Positions 10,513-20,071 of a DNA stretch of 35,556 bases are shown piece by piece (within the stretch, counting starts at the first letter, position 1; every line of letters begins with the position of its first letter). The DNA lies in NCBI GenBank assembly GCA_000697335.1, contig JNEM01012913.1, forward strand, positions 1 through 35,556, read 5' to 3'. The notes under the pieces were generated by a model. That model searched no databases and was not told where the DNA came from. It saw only the letters and a list, made by a program, of their open reading frames with translations. The stretch is from Conidiobolus incongruus B7586. Lineage: Eukaryota; Entomophthoromycota; Entomophthoromycetes; Entomophthorales; Conidiobolaceae. Both the position numbers and the translations under genes were made by a program.

Positions 10513-11546
10513 TTTTATATTAAAATTTATTTTGAATTAAAGTGTTTTAATTTGAATCAAAAATTTATTATTTACTATCAAATCCAATACTTTCAACTAT
10601 AAATTAATCATACTATCATAATATGATCTTAAGTGGTTTCAATTTGAAATTTGGAAAGTTCTCAGCCTTTTTCTTAGTAAAAATACTTGACTTCATTTTT
10701 AATACTGAATTTGAGTACTGTTCATAGTATTTGGATAATTCAATAAATTATATTGATTATATTTATATGTCAACAATTATAGACTATGATTAATTATTGG
10801 AATATTTCCTATGTTTTTAATATGATTATATTTCTATAATATTATAATATTTTGAAAAAAACAGCATCAAGAAATTTGAATTTAATTAAATCAATTTAGT
10901 GACTTTTTTTCTCAATTTTTATCATTATTTAAGGTACTCAATAAACTCATTTTATATTTGAAATTTTGAAATTTTATATAATTAAATGAGTAAATTATTA
11001 AATCTATCAAAATAAATTGAAAAAGGGGTGAATACTTTTTAATTTATAAAAAAAAGAGAATTTAGATGATGTGATTATAACCAATTAAATTAAATTAAAT
11101 TAATTTTATATATAACATATTTTTTGGAAAATATTTATATAAATATTATCATATAAATTTTAATGATGAAATTTTATTTAATTGGAATTCATATCAAAAT
11201 TAAAATTATCAATGATTAATAATTAAATAAAATTTAGTTGTAAATGTTTTCAGAATTTGAACTTGATTAAGGATTAAAATTAAACTAGTATTGTTATTAT
11301 TATGATTATTAGATAGGTTAAAACATAACAATATTTCAAATATTATATAATTCAATCTATATATATACAAAGATAAACTTCAATATCTTTTAAAATTGAT
11401 CAACTAACAAATTTGGAGAAAAAATACATAATCTACATAATTCCATTAATCCCATAATTCCTATTTGACTGACATTTCCTTAATATTTATTTAACAATTC
11501 TCAGGATCTTATACAATTTATTTTTATCCTTAATTATAATAATAAA
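10513..11546. other. AT-rich intergenic DNA
   Basis: A divergent promoter region between the I78 gene and the CHY/RING gene. No motif or gene I can support. Confidence 0.5.
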
Positions 11547-13168
11547 ATGACATTATCAGAATCTGAACTCCGAAAACAAATTTTATCAATTTATCAAGAT
11601 ACTACACTAAATCAAAATGAAAAAAATTTAAAAATACAAGTAATATATTTTATATATTTGTATTGAATATTTATTAATTATGATTAGAAATTGATGAATC
11701 AAATTAATAATAAGACTGAGGGAGAAGAAAATAAGACTATTGAAAATACTAAAGTTGATATTGAAATAGAATATCATGTAATATCTAATATTTTATTAAT
11801 TTTACAAAATATTAACTTAGTTTAGGATAAAAATAAAACGATACTGGGTTGTAAACATTATCAACGTCAGAATAAAATACTAAGTCCATGTTGTAATCAA
11901 TGGTATACTTGTAGATTGTGTCATAATGAGAAGAATAGTCACGAAATTGACAGGTAATAAATCTATTGGATATTAATAGTATTGTTTAGTAAATCGATAA
12001 TAGAACAAAAATTACGACAATGGCATGTATGAAATGCAAAACTATTCAAAATGCTGCCAAAACTTGTGGAAATTGTCAAGAATCGATGGCTAATTACTAT
12101 TGTGATATCTGTCACCTCTGGGACAGTTCTCCCGACAATCCCATTTACCACTGTAATGATTGTGGCATTTGTAGACGTGGCGAAGGACTCGACAAAGATA
12201 ATTTTCACTGCAAAACCTGCAATATTTGCATGAATATCACAATGAAGGACAATCATAAGTGTATCGAACGCAACTTGGAGTCGGACTGCCCTATCTGTGG
12301 CGAGTATTTGTTTACTTCTGTCAGTACAGTCATATTTATGGTAAGCTATTAACTCATTATTATAGAATGATATGTTAATATTAATTAGGAATGTGGCCAC
12401 AGTATCCACCAAGAATGCTACCACCAACTAATTCGAAACTCCTACAAATGTCCCATCTGTCTCAAATCCCTCGGGGATATGAGCCACTATTTCAGAGAAA
12501 TTGACAGACATTTAAGGAACCAGAAACTACCTCGTGAGTATAGAGGCTACCAATCTAAAATATTTTGTAATGACTGTCACACCAGATGCTTGACAAAGTT
12601 TCATTTTTTGTATCATAAGTGTACCAATTGTGGGTCTTATAATACCAATGTGCTGGAGACTGTGGTGAGGGAGCTGACGGAGGATGATGTGACGAGTGAG
12701 GACGATAATGACGATATTACAAGTGACGATTCCGAAGTTTCTGACAATTCCGAATCTGACGACTCCAACCCAGACAATGCCAACACCACAACAAATCAAC
12801 AAACTAACGAGTTAGCCAATAGCGGCAGTGCATTATTAAACTCGGTACAAGCTGAACACTACGTCGACAATCATTTTGATCTCAATTTCCAACCCTCGAC
12901 ATCCCAAATTAATCTTGTAGATATCATCAACTCGAGGGACGAAATTGCACTGCAGTCCCTCGCCCAACTCATCGAAAACAATCACCCCGATATCGATACG
13001 CGGGACGCCATGATGGCCCTCCGAAATATTTTGGAGGAGGATGGCGATGCTTTTTATTCTGCAAATAGTCAACTCTCAAGTGAAAGTGATCATTTGGAAT
13101 CCGATGGCACTCACTCTTCCAATGATGGGGGAAATGGTAATGAAAATGATGAAATTAATGAGCAATAA
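11547..13168 (+). CDS. CHY zinc finger/RING E3 ubiquitin ligase (RCHY1/PIRH2 type)
   Basis: Five exons: 11547-11639, 11688-11777, 11826-11953, 12004-12340 and 12389-13168, giving 475 aa. Residues about 69-195 form the CHY and CTCHY zinc fingers (GCKHYQRQNKILSPCC, CRLCHNEKNSHEIDR, CDICHLWDS, CNDCGICRRG, CKTCNIC). Residues 199-240 are a C3H2C3-type RING (CPICGEYLF..ECGHSIHQECYHQL..KCPIC). A zinc-ribbon segment follows (IFCNDCH..KFHFLYHKCTNCGSYNT). This order matches RCHY1 and its plant and yeast relatives, which ubiquitinate target proteins in nucleus and cytosol. The last ~165 residues are an extra acidic, Ser/Asp/Asn-rich tail. The intron-4 acceptor at 12003 restores the frame HEIDR-TKITTMAC; an earlier AG at 11989 would break it. 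An N-terminal Lys/Glu-rich stretch of about 60 aa has no known domain. Confidence 0.88.
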
Positions 13169-13690
13169 TCACTATAAAATATAGCCCAATATTTCAACCC
13201 TTAACAACCTTTATTTCAAACTATAACAATATTTGTGACAACATTGTTTATAGAATATCCTTTAAATTATTGTTTCTAAATGTATTTCTAATTCAATTTT
13301 AGCATAAATTAATAAACCTTAAGATTTTCAACAAAATGTTAAATTAGTCAGATTAAGTGTTAATTAATTTAATGAAAAAGATTAATCGCATTTGAATAAT
13401 GAAATATTTATAACAATATATTAATGCATAAAGTAGAGATAAAAAGAATATTAATTTCACTTTAATTTATTTAATTTTATTCATTTTCAAATATATTTTT
13501 AATTGACCAGTTTTATAATTTCTAATCTAAGTTTTTGATTCAATTTTATAAGATTTTCATAATTTTGCAGTTGGCTGAAAATTTTTTAGAAAATAATAGG
13601 AAGATCCTTTCAATGCATTAATTAATTTATATATATATATGATCTATAAAATTATCAATAAACAAGTCATTTTTTATAAAAATTAATAAT
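13169..13690. other. AT-rich spacer with protease promoter
   Basis: No gene. A (TA)n run near 13629-13640 and a CTATAAAA word just after it (about 13644) probably serve as the TATA region of the protease gene starting at 13691. Confidence 0.4.
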
Positions 13691-14473
13691 ATGTGGTTAA
13701 TTTTGATCTATTATTCTCTACTTTTATTAAAATTCAAATGCTTGGAAAATGACATAGAATCAATGAATCGGATATCAAAAGGTTACTTAGCGTCCACCGT
13801 CCAACCCTGGCTAGCTAGTTTACAATACTCCAATGGGTATTCATTCTGTGGCGGAGCTCTCATCAGTTCCAATACAATTTTGACAGCTGGCCACTGTCTC
13901 CAAAACAGAACCCCAGAATCTATATACGTGCAATTGGGTGCTCTTACTCTGGACGATGCTGATAAATCCCAACGCATCCAGGGCAGCAAAATTATCTTCG
14001 ACAGGAATTATTATTTCGGAACTTATTGGAACCAACTTTATGTTCGAAACGATATTGGACTCCTAAAATTGTCCAAATCTGTCAATATCAGTAGTACACC
14101 CTCACTGGATGACAAAAACCTCGCCAATAGCTACAACGCCAATGTAGTCGCACTCGGGTACGGCGATTTGGGGAATGGCTATTACAATACTCCTGGGAAT
14201 CCGTTAAGGGAAGTAAATTTGAGGATTGGGTACCCAACTGAATGTCGACGAGATTATTATCAAACTTTCGACTCCAATCAGTCCATCTGTGTCACTAATT
14301 ATGGTAACAATCTCGGGGCTGGTACCTGCACTGGCGATTCGGGGTCTCCCCTTCTTCTGAATAATACAATCATTGGAGTGGTGAGTTATGGTCAAATGAG
14401 ATGTAGTAATGGAGTAAGTGTATATACTAAAATTTATCCTTTGATAAATTTTATTAGGGAAAATTCGAAATAA
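13691..14473 (+). CDS. Secreted chymotrypsin-fold (S1) serine protease, elastase-like pocket
   Basis: 260 aa, single exon. Residues 1-17 are a hydrophobic signal peptide, followed by a short propeptide ending NR-ISKG; cleavage after Arg27 would free Ile28 as the new N-terminus. The catalytic triad is complete: His68 in LTAGHC, Asp121 in RNDIGLLKL and Ser217 in CTGDSGSP. Asp216 is present for the activation salt bridge. The core disulfides can form: Cys53-Cys69, Cys185-Cys200 and Cys213-Cys238. The residue at the base of the S1 pocket (chymotrypsin position 189) is Gly211, with Ser232-Tyr233-Gly234 on the wall, so specificity should be elastase- or chymotrypsin-like, not trypsin. GDSGSP replaces the usual GDSGGP. 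Two secreted I78 inhibitor-like genes lie upstream and decayed copies of this gene family lie downstream. Confidence 0.92.
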   Translation: MWLILIYYSLLLLKFKCLENDIESMNRISKGYLASTVQPWLASLQYSNGYSFCGGALISSNTILTAGHCLQNRTPESIYVQLGALTLDDADKSQRIQGSKIIFDRNYYFGTYWNQLYVRNDIGLLKLSKSVNISSTPSLDDKNLANSYNANVVALGYGDLGNGYYNTPGNPLREVNLRIGYPTECRRDYYQTFDSNQSICVTNYGNNLGAGTCTGDSGSPLLLNNTIIGVVSYGQMRCSNGVSVYTKIYPLINFIRENSK

Positions 14474-14616
14474 AATAAATAAAAAAATTTTAAATAATTT
14501 TATAATTTAATAAATATATTCTTGTTAAAAAAATATTTTTTTTTATTAATTAATTAATTTCCTTTTTATTAAAAAAATTATAAAATTTAGTTGAGGAATA
14601 ATAATAATAATAATAT

Positions 14617-15456
14617 TTAATTGTTCTTGCTATTCCTATACATATACTGAGGTACAATGTTAGATTCCATTAATGATTTGTAAGTGTTGGGGCTGGAGTA
14701 GGCTTTTGGCGAAGTGCCAGAAGTTTGATGCTTGTAATTGAATTGGGAATTCATTGGAGGTTGTGATTGGCTGGATTGTTTCTGTTGCATAAATGATCTA
14801 AACAAATCCCTAAATTGATCGAATGCAGCTTGGTATTGTGCAGCATTGGCATCTGGGGCAGAGGCTTGCGGTTGATAGTTGTAAGCGTGAGCTGGAGTTT
14901 GTTGTTGGTAGCTATAAGCTTTAGCTGGATTATTGGCAGGTGGCATAATGGGAGGACTCTGGTAACGCTCATATTCATCCTCAGTAAGAATCTTATTGGA
15001 TGGTTGGTGATGGGGTTGAATGATCGAGGGTGGCAAATTATTATTGGGAATGGTGCTGAGATTGGGGCTGCGTAATTCGTGATTTTTATCATATTTGTGA
15101 TCAATCTTGTGATGGATTCTATATCTAGTGTGAGTGGCAGTTGGAGTGGGGACAGGTGGGGTTATTGTAGTGGGGACAGGAATGGCGTCAGTGGCAATTT
15201 CACCAGATGTTGTTTTTGGGTAATCAGAAATTGTTGTAGTAGGAATGTCTAATGTGCTTTCATCCTTTTCGAGACTGGAAGCATTGGTGGGTGAAGAAGT
15301 AGCTTGGATAGTAGTGGTAGTAGGGGTAGCATTAGATGCATCATCCAATGTAGTGGAACTAGGATGGTAGTATCCGTCCAAATCTTCTAAGCGATAAGCT
15401 TGAGATCCGTGCATCAAGCACAATCCCAAAGCATAAGTGAATGAAATCAATTTCAT
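14617..15456 (-). CDS. Secreted Thr/Pro-rich, Gln/Tyr-rich protein of unknown function
   Basis: I take the ATG at 15456, which begins a clear signal peptide (MKLISFTYALGLCLMHGSQA); an in-frame ATG six codons upstream (15474) is less likely. The product is 279 aa. The mature chain starts YRLEDLDGYYHP. A Thr/Ser/Pro-rich stretch follows (about residues 30-110, probably O-glycosylated), then a His/Arg/Lys-basic patch (YRIHHKIDHKYDK). After that comes a Pro/Gln/Ala/Tyr segment with loose repeats of AYSYQQQTPAHAYNYQPQ type. A short amphipathic-looking helix (FDQFRDLFRSFMQQKQ) and a Ser/Tyr/Asn tail close the chain. No Cys in the mature chain and no catalytic motif. It could be a cell-wall or matrix protein. 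It is convergent with the protease gene, 143 bp apart. Confidence 0.75.
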   Translation of the reverse strand: MKLISFTYALGLCLMHGSQAYRLEDLDGYYHPSSTTLDDASNATPTTTTIQATSSPTNASSLEKDESTLDIPTTTISDYPKTTSGEIATDAIPVPTTITPPVPTPTATHTRYRIHHKIDHKYDKNHELRSPNLSTIPNNNLPPSIIQPHHQPSNKILTEDEYERYQSPPIMPPANNPAKAYSYQQQTPAHAYNYQPQASAPDANAAQYQAAFDQFRDLFRSFMQQKQSSQSQPPMNSQFNYKHQTSGTSPKAYSSPNTYKSLMESNIVPQYMYRNSKNN

Positions 15457-15474
15457 ATCAGTAATAAAATTCAA

Positions 15475-16106
15475 CCTGTTGAATTAAAAAAATAGAGCAT
15501 AATTATAAGGGATCATGAGTTTATATATGAAATCCAAAGGTGTCAAATAATCATAATACACAACAATCATTCATTGTATGGGTTACGCAAAGGATGAATT
15601 TTAATTTCTTTGTTGGAAATTAATAAATTCAATTACTAAAACTGGTTGAAAATTCTTTAATAATTATTAATTTTTAGCCCAATGACAATTCAAAGTGCCA
15701 GTTGAACATATTTTGATTTAATTATAATTACAAAGTTGAATACTAAAATAAATCTTTACCAATTGCAGACATTCTAAATATTTTGAATTCATCTGATTCA
15801 AATTAAACACTTATGTACTAATTCACCTCAATTATGGAGACCAATTAATCAAAATTTTATCTAAATATAGAAATTTTTAAAGTACTTAATCAGAATTCAA
15901 TTGTCATTAACATCTTAACAAAAAATTTGTATTGAATTAATGTTAAAGTGATTAAATTTTAACTCTTTCAAATCGTGAATATATGACAAAAAATGGTTAT
16001 AATTCTAAAACTCAAATATTATTGTGATTTCAAAGCTGGCGTTTATGAATTATTAACTCAGAAAAAAAACTTAATTGTTTCAAGCATTTAGATTGCATAT
16101 TTAAAT
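15475..16106. other. AT-rich intergenic DNA with the promoter of the secreted-protein gene
   Basis: A TATA-like word on the minus strand (TATATAAA-type, around 15519-15526) stands about 65 bp upstream of the secreted-protein ATG. Nothing else recognised. Confidence 0.4.
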
Positions 16107-16420
16107 TTATTTTATTCCGAATATCAAAAGATTATCTATTTTTAGTTTAATTGACAAGTTTTGAAAGCTGTTAACGTAGCGGTAATATATGAGTTCCACT
16201 TTTAGCCATTTAGAATGTTCGGTACATTGATTATTGATAAGATCGTTAAGAGATTTTCGTGCCAGTATAAAAATAGATTGGAAGTAGGCACTAAAAGTTT
16301 GATGAATGGGAGGATCTTCATAGTTGAAGGCTGACAACTTTCAATATTAAAGGCGATATAATAATGGTATCATTTGTAAAATGAATGCTATATTCGTTTA
16401 AATTATTCATATTACATGAT
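16107..16420 (-). pseudogene. Possible relic of a fungal transcription-factor middle domain
   Basis: A 76-codon open stretch at 16107-16337 lacks an ATG at its start (TTG). It reads AFNYEDPPIHQTFSAYFQS then FILARKSLNDLINNQ. Directly upstream, in a frame displaced by one base, comes IISPLILKVV. Together these resemble the fungal-specific zinc-cluster factor domain pattern, in which a SPLLLNAI-type helix is followed by a YF..AR..L helix. No DNA-binding Zn2Cys6 motif is near, and the two parts need a frame change near 16335, so I treat it as a decayed fragment. The match is by eye and weak; a novel short gene is a less likely alternative. Confidence 0.35.
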
Positions 16421-16564
16421 TACTTTTTTTCAATAATGAATTTAAAAAAAATAATAAAAGCATTATTCAATAACTCATTTAAAAAAATAAAATCTGTGTC
16501 CGTAAAGTCAAATTACACTAGTTTATTAATTATAATATGATTAAAATATGCAAGATTTTAAAGA

Positions 16565-16915
16565 TTACTCAAAACCCAACCCAAATAAGTATTAACCCTG
16601 GTGAATACGGAAACTCGATTGTTGCAATTCGGAGTTTAGTAACACACCAATCCCACAACGCAGCCCTGTACCAATAATGGACTTCTATTATCGCTACTGC
16701 ACGTTGCACTCTTTGCCGAGTCTGGAGGTCCTTGAGTTCACAACTGTTGTTTCAGATTAAACTGATTGCCTTACCCTTCCTTGATATCTATCGAGCTGTG
16801 GCCAGCTGTCAGTATCACACGTGAAGATATTAAGCTACCACCGTAGAATGTTAACGTATCTTGGGATTGGATTGCTACGATCCCCTAATACTGGTTGTTG
16901 ATAGGTTAATGACTT
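16565..16915 (-). pseudogene. Truncated S1 serine protease relic
   Basis: Reading the minus strand, GIVAIQSQDTLTFYGG then SLISSRVILTAGHSS (around 16780-16890) matches the N-terminal catalytic half of the S1 protease at 13691, where the equivalents are SLQYSNGYSFCGG and ALISSNTILTAGHC. The core Cys residues are replaced by Tyr and Ser. After about 100 bp of unaligned sequence, ATCSSDNRSPLLVQGCVVG, then a stop, then NRVSVFTRVNTYLGW (around 16575-16715) matches the C-terminal half GTCTGDSGSPLLL..VVSYG..VSVYTK. The active-site GDSG has become SDNR and the middle ~100 codons with the catalytic Asp are missing. This is a clear dead paralog. Confidence 0.8.
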
Positions 16916-17639
16916 TTGATTCATTTATTATTGGTAGCGCTATTAATTTCAAATTTTTGACAATTTTATAATTCAATTAATGTGAGTGCTAACATTGTAG
17001 TTTTTGAATCCACTATGTTTATTATTTCAACCAAATATCAATATTTTCAAATATATCGAATATTCACGTATTGTCTATAACATTGTATAGTGATTAGCGA
17101 CTACTTGGATGGAATTATTATAATTTAAACCAATATTTAAAAGCTTCTATACATTGAAAACTTTTATTGATTTTTTGTGCTTAATATCGAGCTTTATATA
17201 TTGGTTTAAAAACGACAAATTTTATTGACAAATATGCTTATTGAATTATTATGCTAATGCGATATTGTCTATGAGGTATTTGTTATTGTTGTGGTTTTAC
17301 TAGCTAATAATATTAAAATTAAGATTTTTGTGTTGAATGTAATAAAAAGCACTTAAGATTAAATAAGCTTTAATTTTTAGTGACATAATATATTAATTGA
17401 ATTGATATATAATAATTATTAGTTTCTGAATGACTTAATTATATCAACAAGATTATATCACCTACAAACCATTGAAAATTGAATATTTTGAGAATAAATT
17501 AAATATATCAATATTTCAATATTTAATTAATTTATATTATCCAATCAATTTTCGCAAGTTGACCAAATAAACTGAAAAGTTTGACGATTCGAGTTTTGTA
17601 GCAAAAGTTTACCCTTTATAAACAAATAATTTTATAATG

Positions 17640-17835
17640 ATATATTTGTTATAGTGGGAAAAGTTGCCAAAAGAATTAAGAATGACTTTATGTAGATAGA
17701 TATGAGGCAAGTTCAATCAGTTGCAACAAGTCCATATCTCAGATTCGTGATAATAACCCTCAAGCGTCGCCTGTAACCAATGGATGACTGCTACATTAAC
17801 CAACCTAATATTGAATCAAGATTAATCGCTATTTG
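17640..17835 (-). pseudogene. Faint S1 protease-like fragment A
   Basis: A GC-richer patch in AT-rich DNA reads VAVIHWLQATLEGYY on the minus strand, which fits the VQPWLASLQ.. segment before the first active-site block of S1 proteases. The DNA shares words with fragment B (GTCGCCTGT followed by similar sequence on the plus strand). No catalytic motif survives. The assignment rests on similarity to the neighbouring fragments. Confidence 0.35.
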
Positions 17836-18004
17836 AAGTCGTTAAGTTTTCACCAATTATAATTATTTGAATGAGTATCTGTATTGCAAATTACTATTAA
17901 AGAATGATAAACCATATTTAATTAAATATAAGATAGGAAAACGAATTAATAAAATAGACATATTTTTTATTTGATAATTTTCAATAAAATTAATCTATGG
18001 TCAG

Positions 18005-18240
18005 ATTTGAATCCTGGTTCAATAAACTTTCCTTCAATCAACCTATTTATCCAAACTTGTATATAATAATCGACCTAAGAAACCAAAGAACAACTAAGAT
18101 TGAACTAATGTAGAGATACACATTCGGTTGATTCAAGCCATCGTCATATCTTTGAAGCGAGATTATTTCTGAGATCTGTGAAAAAAACAAGTGTCGCCTG
18201 TGATTAGTGCATTATCACTACACTGACGAACCTGATTTTT
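18005..18240 (-). pseudogene. Faint S1 protease-like fragment B
   Basis: On the minus strand VVIMH-stop-SQATL (around 18190-18225) aligns with the VIHWLQATL segment of fragment A, with the Trp codon position now a stop. About 200 bp further, YYIQVWINRLIEGKF resembles the C-terminal YT.V..YL.WINSLI helix of S1 proteases. The layout (N-terminal piece, large internal loss, C-terminal helix) repeats that of the better relic at 16565. Confidence 0.4.
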
Positions 18241-18534
18241 TTTAATTTTAATATTATTTGATAAAATTCCATTAATTATCTGAATTTCAAAACTCGATTA
18301 AATTATAATTTACTAAAGAATTACAAATAAAATATTAAGATTTTTATTGATTATTACTTTTTTTAATATTTTAACAATTTTCTAAAATAAATAATAATTT
18401 TGAATTTTAATTTATATCAATATACTAATTTAGATTTCAAAATAAACCTAGATACTAAGTAGATTAAAATACTGAATTAGTAAAATTTCTAAAATAAATT
18501 TTAAATATTGAAATTATGATAAAGTTAGATTACA

Positions 18535-18640
18535 TTTCTAATGCCACCACACAGCATAGTCATATCACAATAACTCGGTTGTTAAATCAAGTGCTGCTAG
18601 CAGATAATGGTGGATCATTGTTCCCAACTATTTAATACTA
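18535..18640 (-). pseudogene. Faint S1 protease-like fragment C
   Basis: On the minus strand IHHYLLAALDLTTELL, followed after a frame change by MLCGGI, fits the PWLAAL....FCGGALI block at the start of S1 catalytic domains. Nothing downstream is recognisable. It is the outermost member of a row of similar fragments on one strand. Confidence 0.4.
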
Positions 18641-19078
18641 AAAGAAATAACCTGATTACAACTATAAACTATAATAAGTATTCACCATTTCAATATTACT
18701 GGGAAACAAATATATATTATAATAGAATTCATTTTATTGACTTAAATTATAAAATAAATTCTACAAATTTGATGTTTCATTAAATACTTATTAGATTGAA
18801 ATCATAAGCAAATGGAAAAAATAATAAAAACTGATAAATATATTTAATATAAAACTATTTCAATTAAGATATTATTAACTTTTTGGTTTTGATTATAATA
18901 CAATATAATATATTTATAATATTTTTTTAATTGATAATTTTAATTGAAGAAATTTATTAATCATTTTTTCCCTATCCCATAATAATATTTTCTCTAAAAA
19001 TCAATTTAAAATTAATTACTTTGAAAAAAAAAAGAAAAATGTATTATATAACAAATAATAAATTAATTAAAATAAATA
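18641..19078. other. AT-rich spacer
   Basis: No gene. Probable promoter of the methyltransferase gene; no defined motif seen. Confidence 0.5.
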
Positions 19079-20071
19079 ATGGTAAAATCTAATACTAATA
19101 AAAAAACCAAAAAATCCTCCAAAACAGTTGAAAAACCCAAGGCTTTAACATTAGAAGACGTCCTCAAACAGCTCAAAGTAAATCCCAACCTGTATGCGAG
19201 TAGCCCAAATCAAAAACTCTTGAACATTATTAAAGCCGCTTTTAACAACGAAATAAATAATGCTGAATTCCCCAACTATTTAAGAGAGATAAAAGAGCAC
19301 TTTTTCAATCGCGAATACTTGAAAGTATTTGAGAATCAGACTTATTTGCCAGTGTACTGTGTGAATTATATCCCGGGTAGAAGTATGTGTTATTTTAATA
19401 TGTTTATTCAGAATGAGCCATTACGAAATTTGTTAACTGGGAATTTAAAGATTTTTGCGATGGGTGCTGGTGCGGGTAGTGAATTGGTCGGGATTGCAGC
19501 CGCGAGTGCTGCAATGTATAATGAGAATCAAAAGGTTGTGCTGCATACGCAGGATATCGCCGATTGGTCTAATGTGTTGAGCAGTTTGGAGAAGGAGCTT
19601 AGAAATCAGTTGGGCGATCATTTGGATGGGTTTGAAACTAAGTTTTCAATTGGATCAGTACTGAATATTGACGAAACTTTAGAACGCAATATTAATGAAT
19701 CGGATTTAATTACTGCTATGTTTGTGATTAATGAACTATTTGTTGAGAAATCAAATGCAATGAACTTAATTAAATTATTGATAAGTAAAATGAGATCAGG
19801 ATCCCATTTATTGGTAAGTAAACATATTAAATATAATTTGAAAAACAATATTAATAATTACGAATAGATTGTAGATTCCGCTGGCTCCTTTAGTCATTTA
19901 AAAATCAACGACAAAACCTACATGGTACACCAACTTTTAGACAATTTAAAAAATTATTTTGAACCTTTAATTCAAACTGATTCCGAATGGTATCGCATTA
20001 ATTCCAATTTAGCATTCCCACTCCCCATCCAAAATATGAGATACTTTATTAGATTATACAAGAGGCTATAG
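19079..20071 (+). CDS. BMT6: 25S rRNA (uridine-N3) methyltransferase, BMT6-like
   Basis: Two exons (19079-19813 and 19868-20071) give 312 aa. A basic Lys-rich N-terminus (KKTKKSSKTVEK) suits a nucleolar protein. Residues about 75-110 carry REYLKVFEN..YLPVYCVNYIPGRSMCY, the family's front motif. Residues 123-139 carry the SAM-binding motif I (KIFAMGAGAGSELVGI). After the intron come LLIVDSAGSFS and then DSEWYRINSNLAFPLP and QNMRYFIRLYKRL, the conserved C-terminal block of the Bmt6 (Methyltransf_34) family. Yeast Bmt6 makes m3U2843 in 25S rRNA. The 54-nt intron is a multiple of three, with in-frame TAG only at the acceptor itself. The gene overlaps the convergent CENP-P-like gene by 6 bp. Confidence 0.85.

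Noticed and set aside
11963-12427. 154-codon minus-strand frame
   Set aside because: It is the reverse shadow of the Cys-rich CHY/RING exons; its plus-strand partner has the full zinc-binding pattern.
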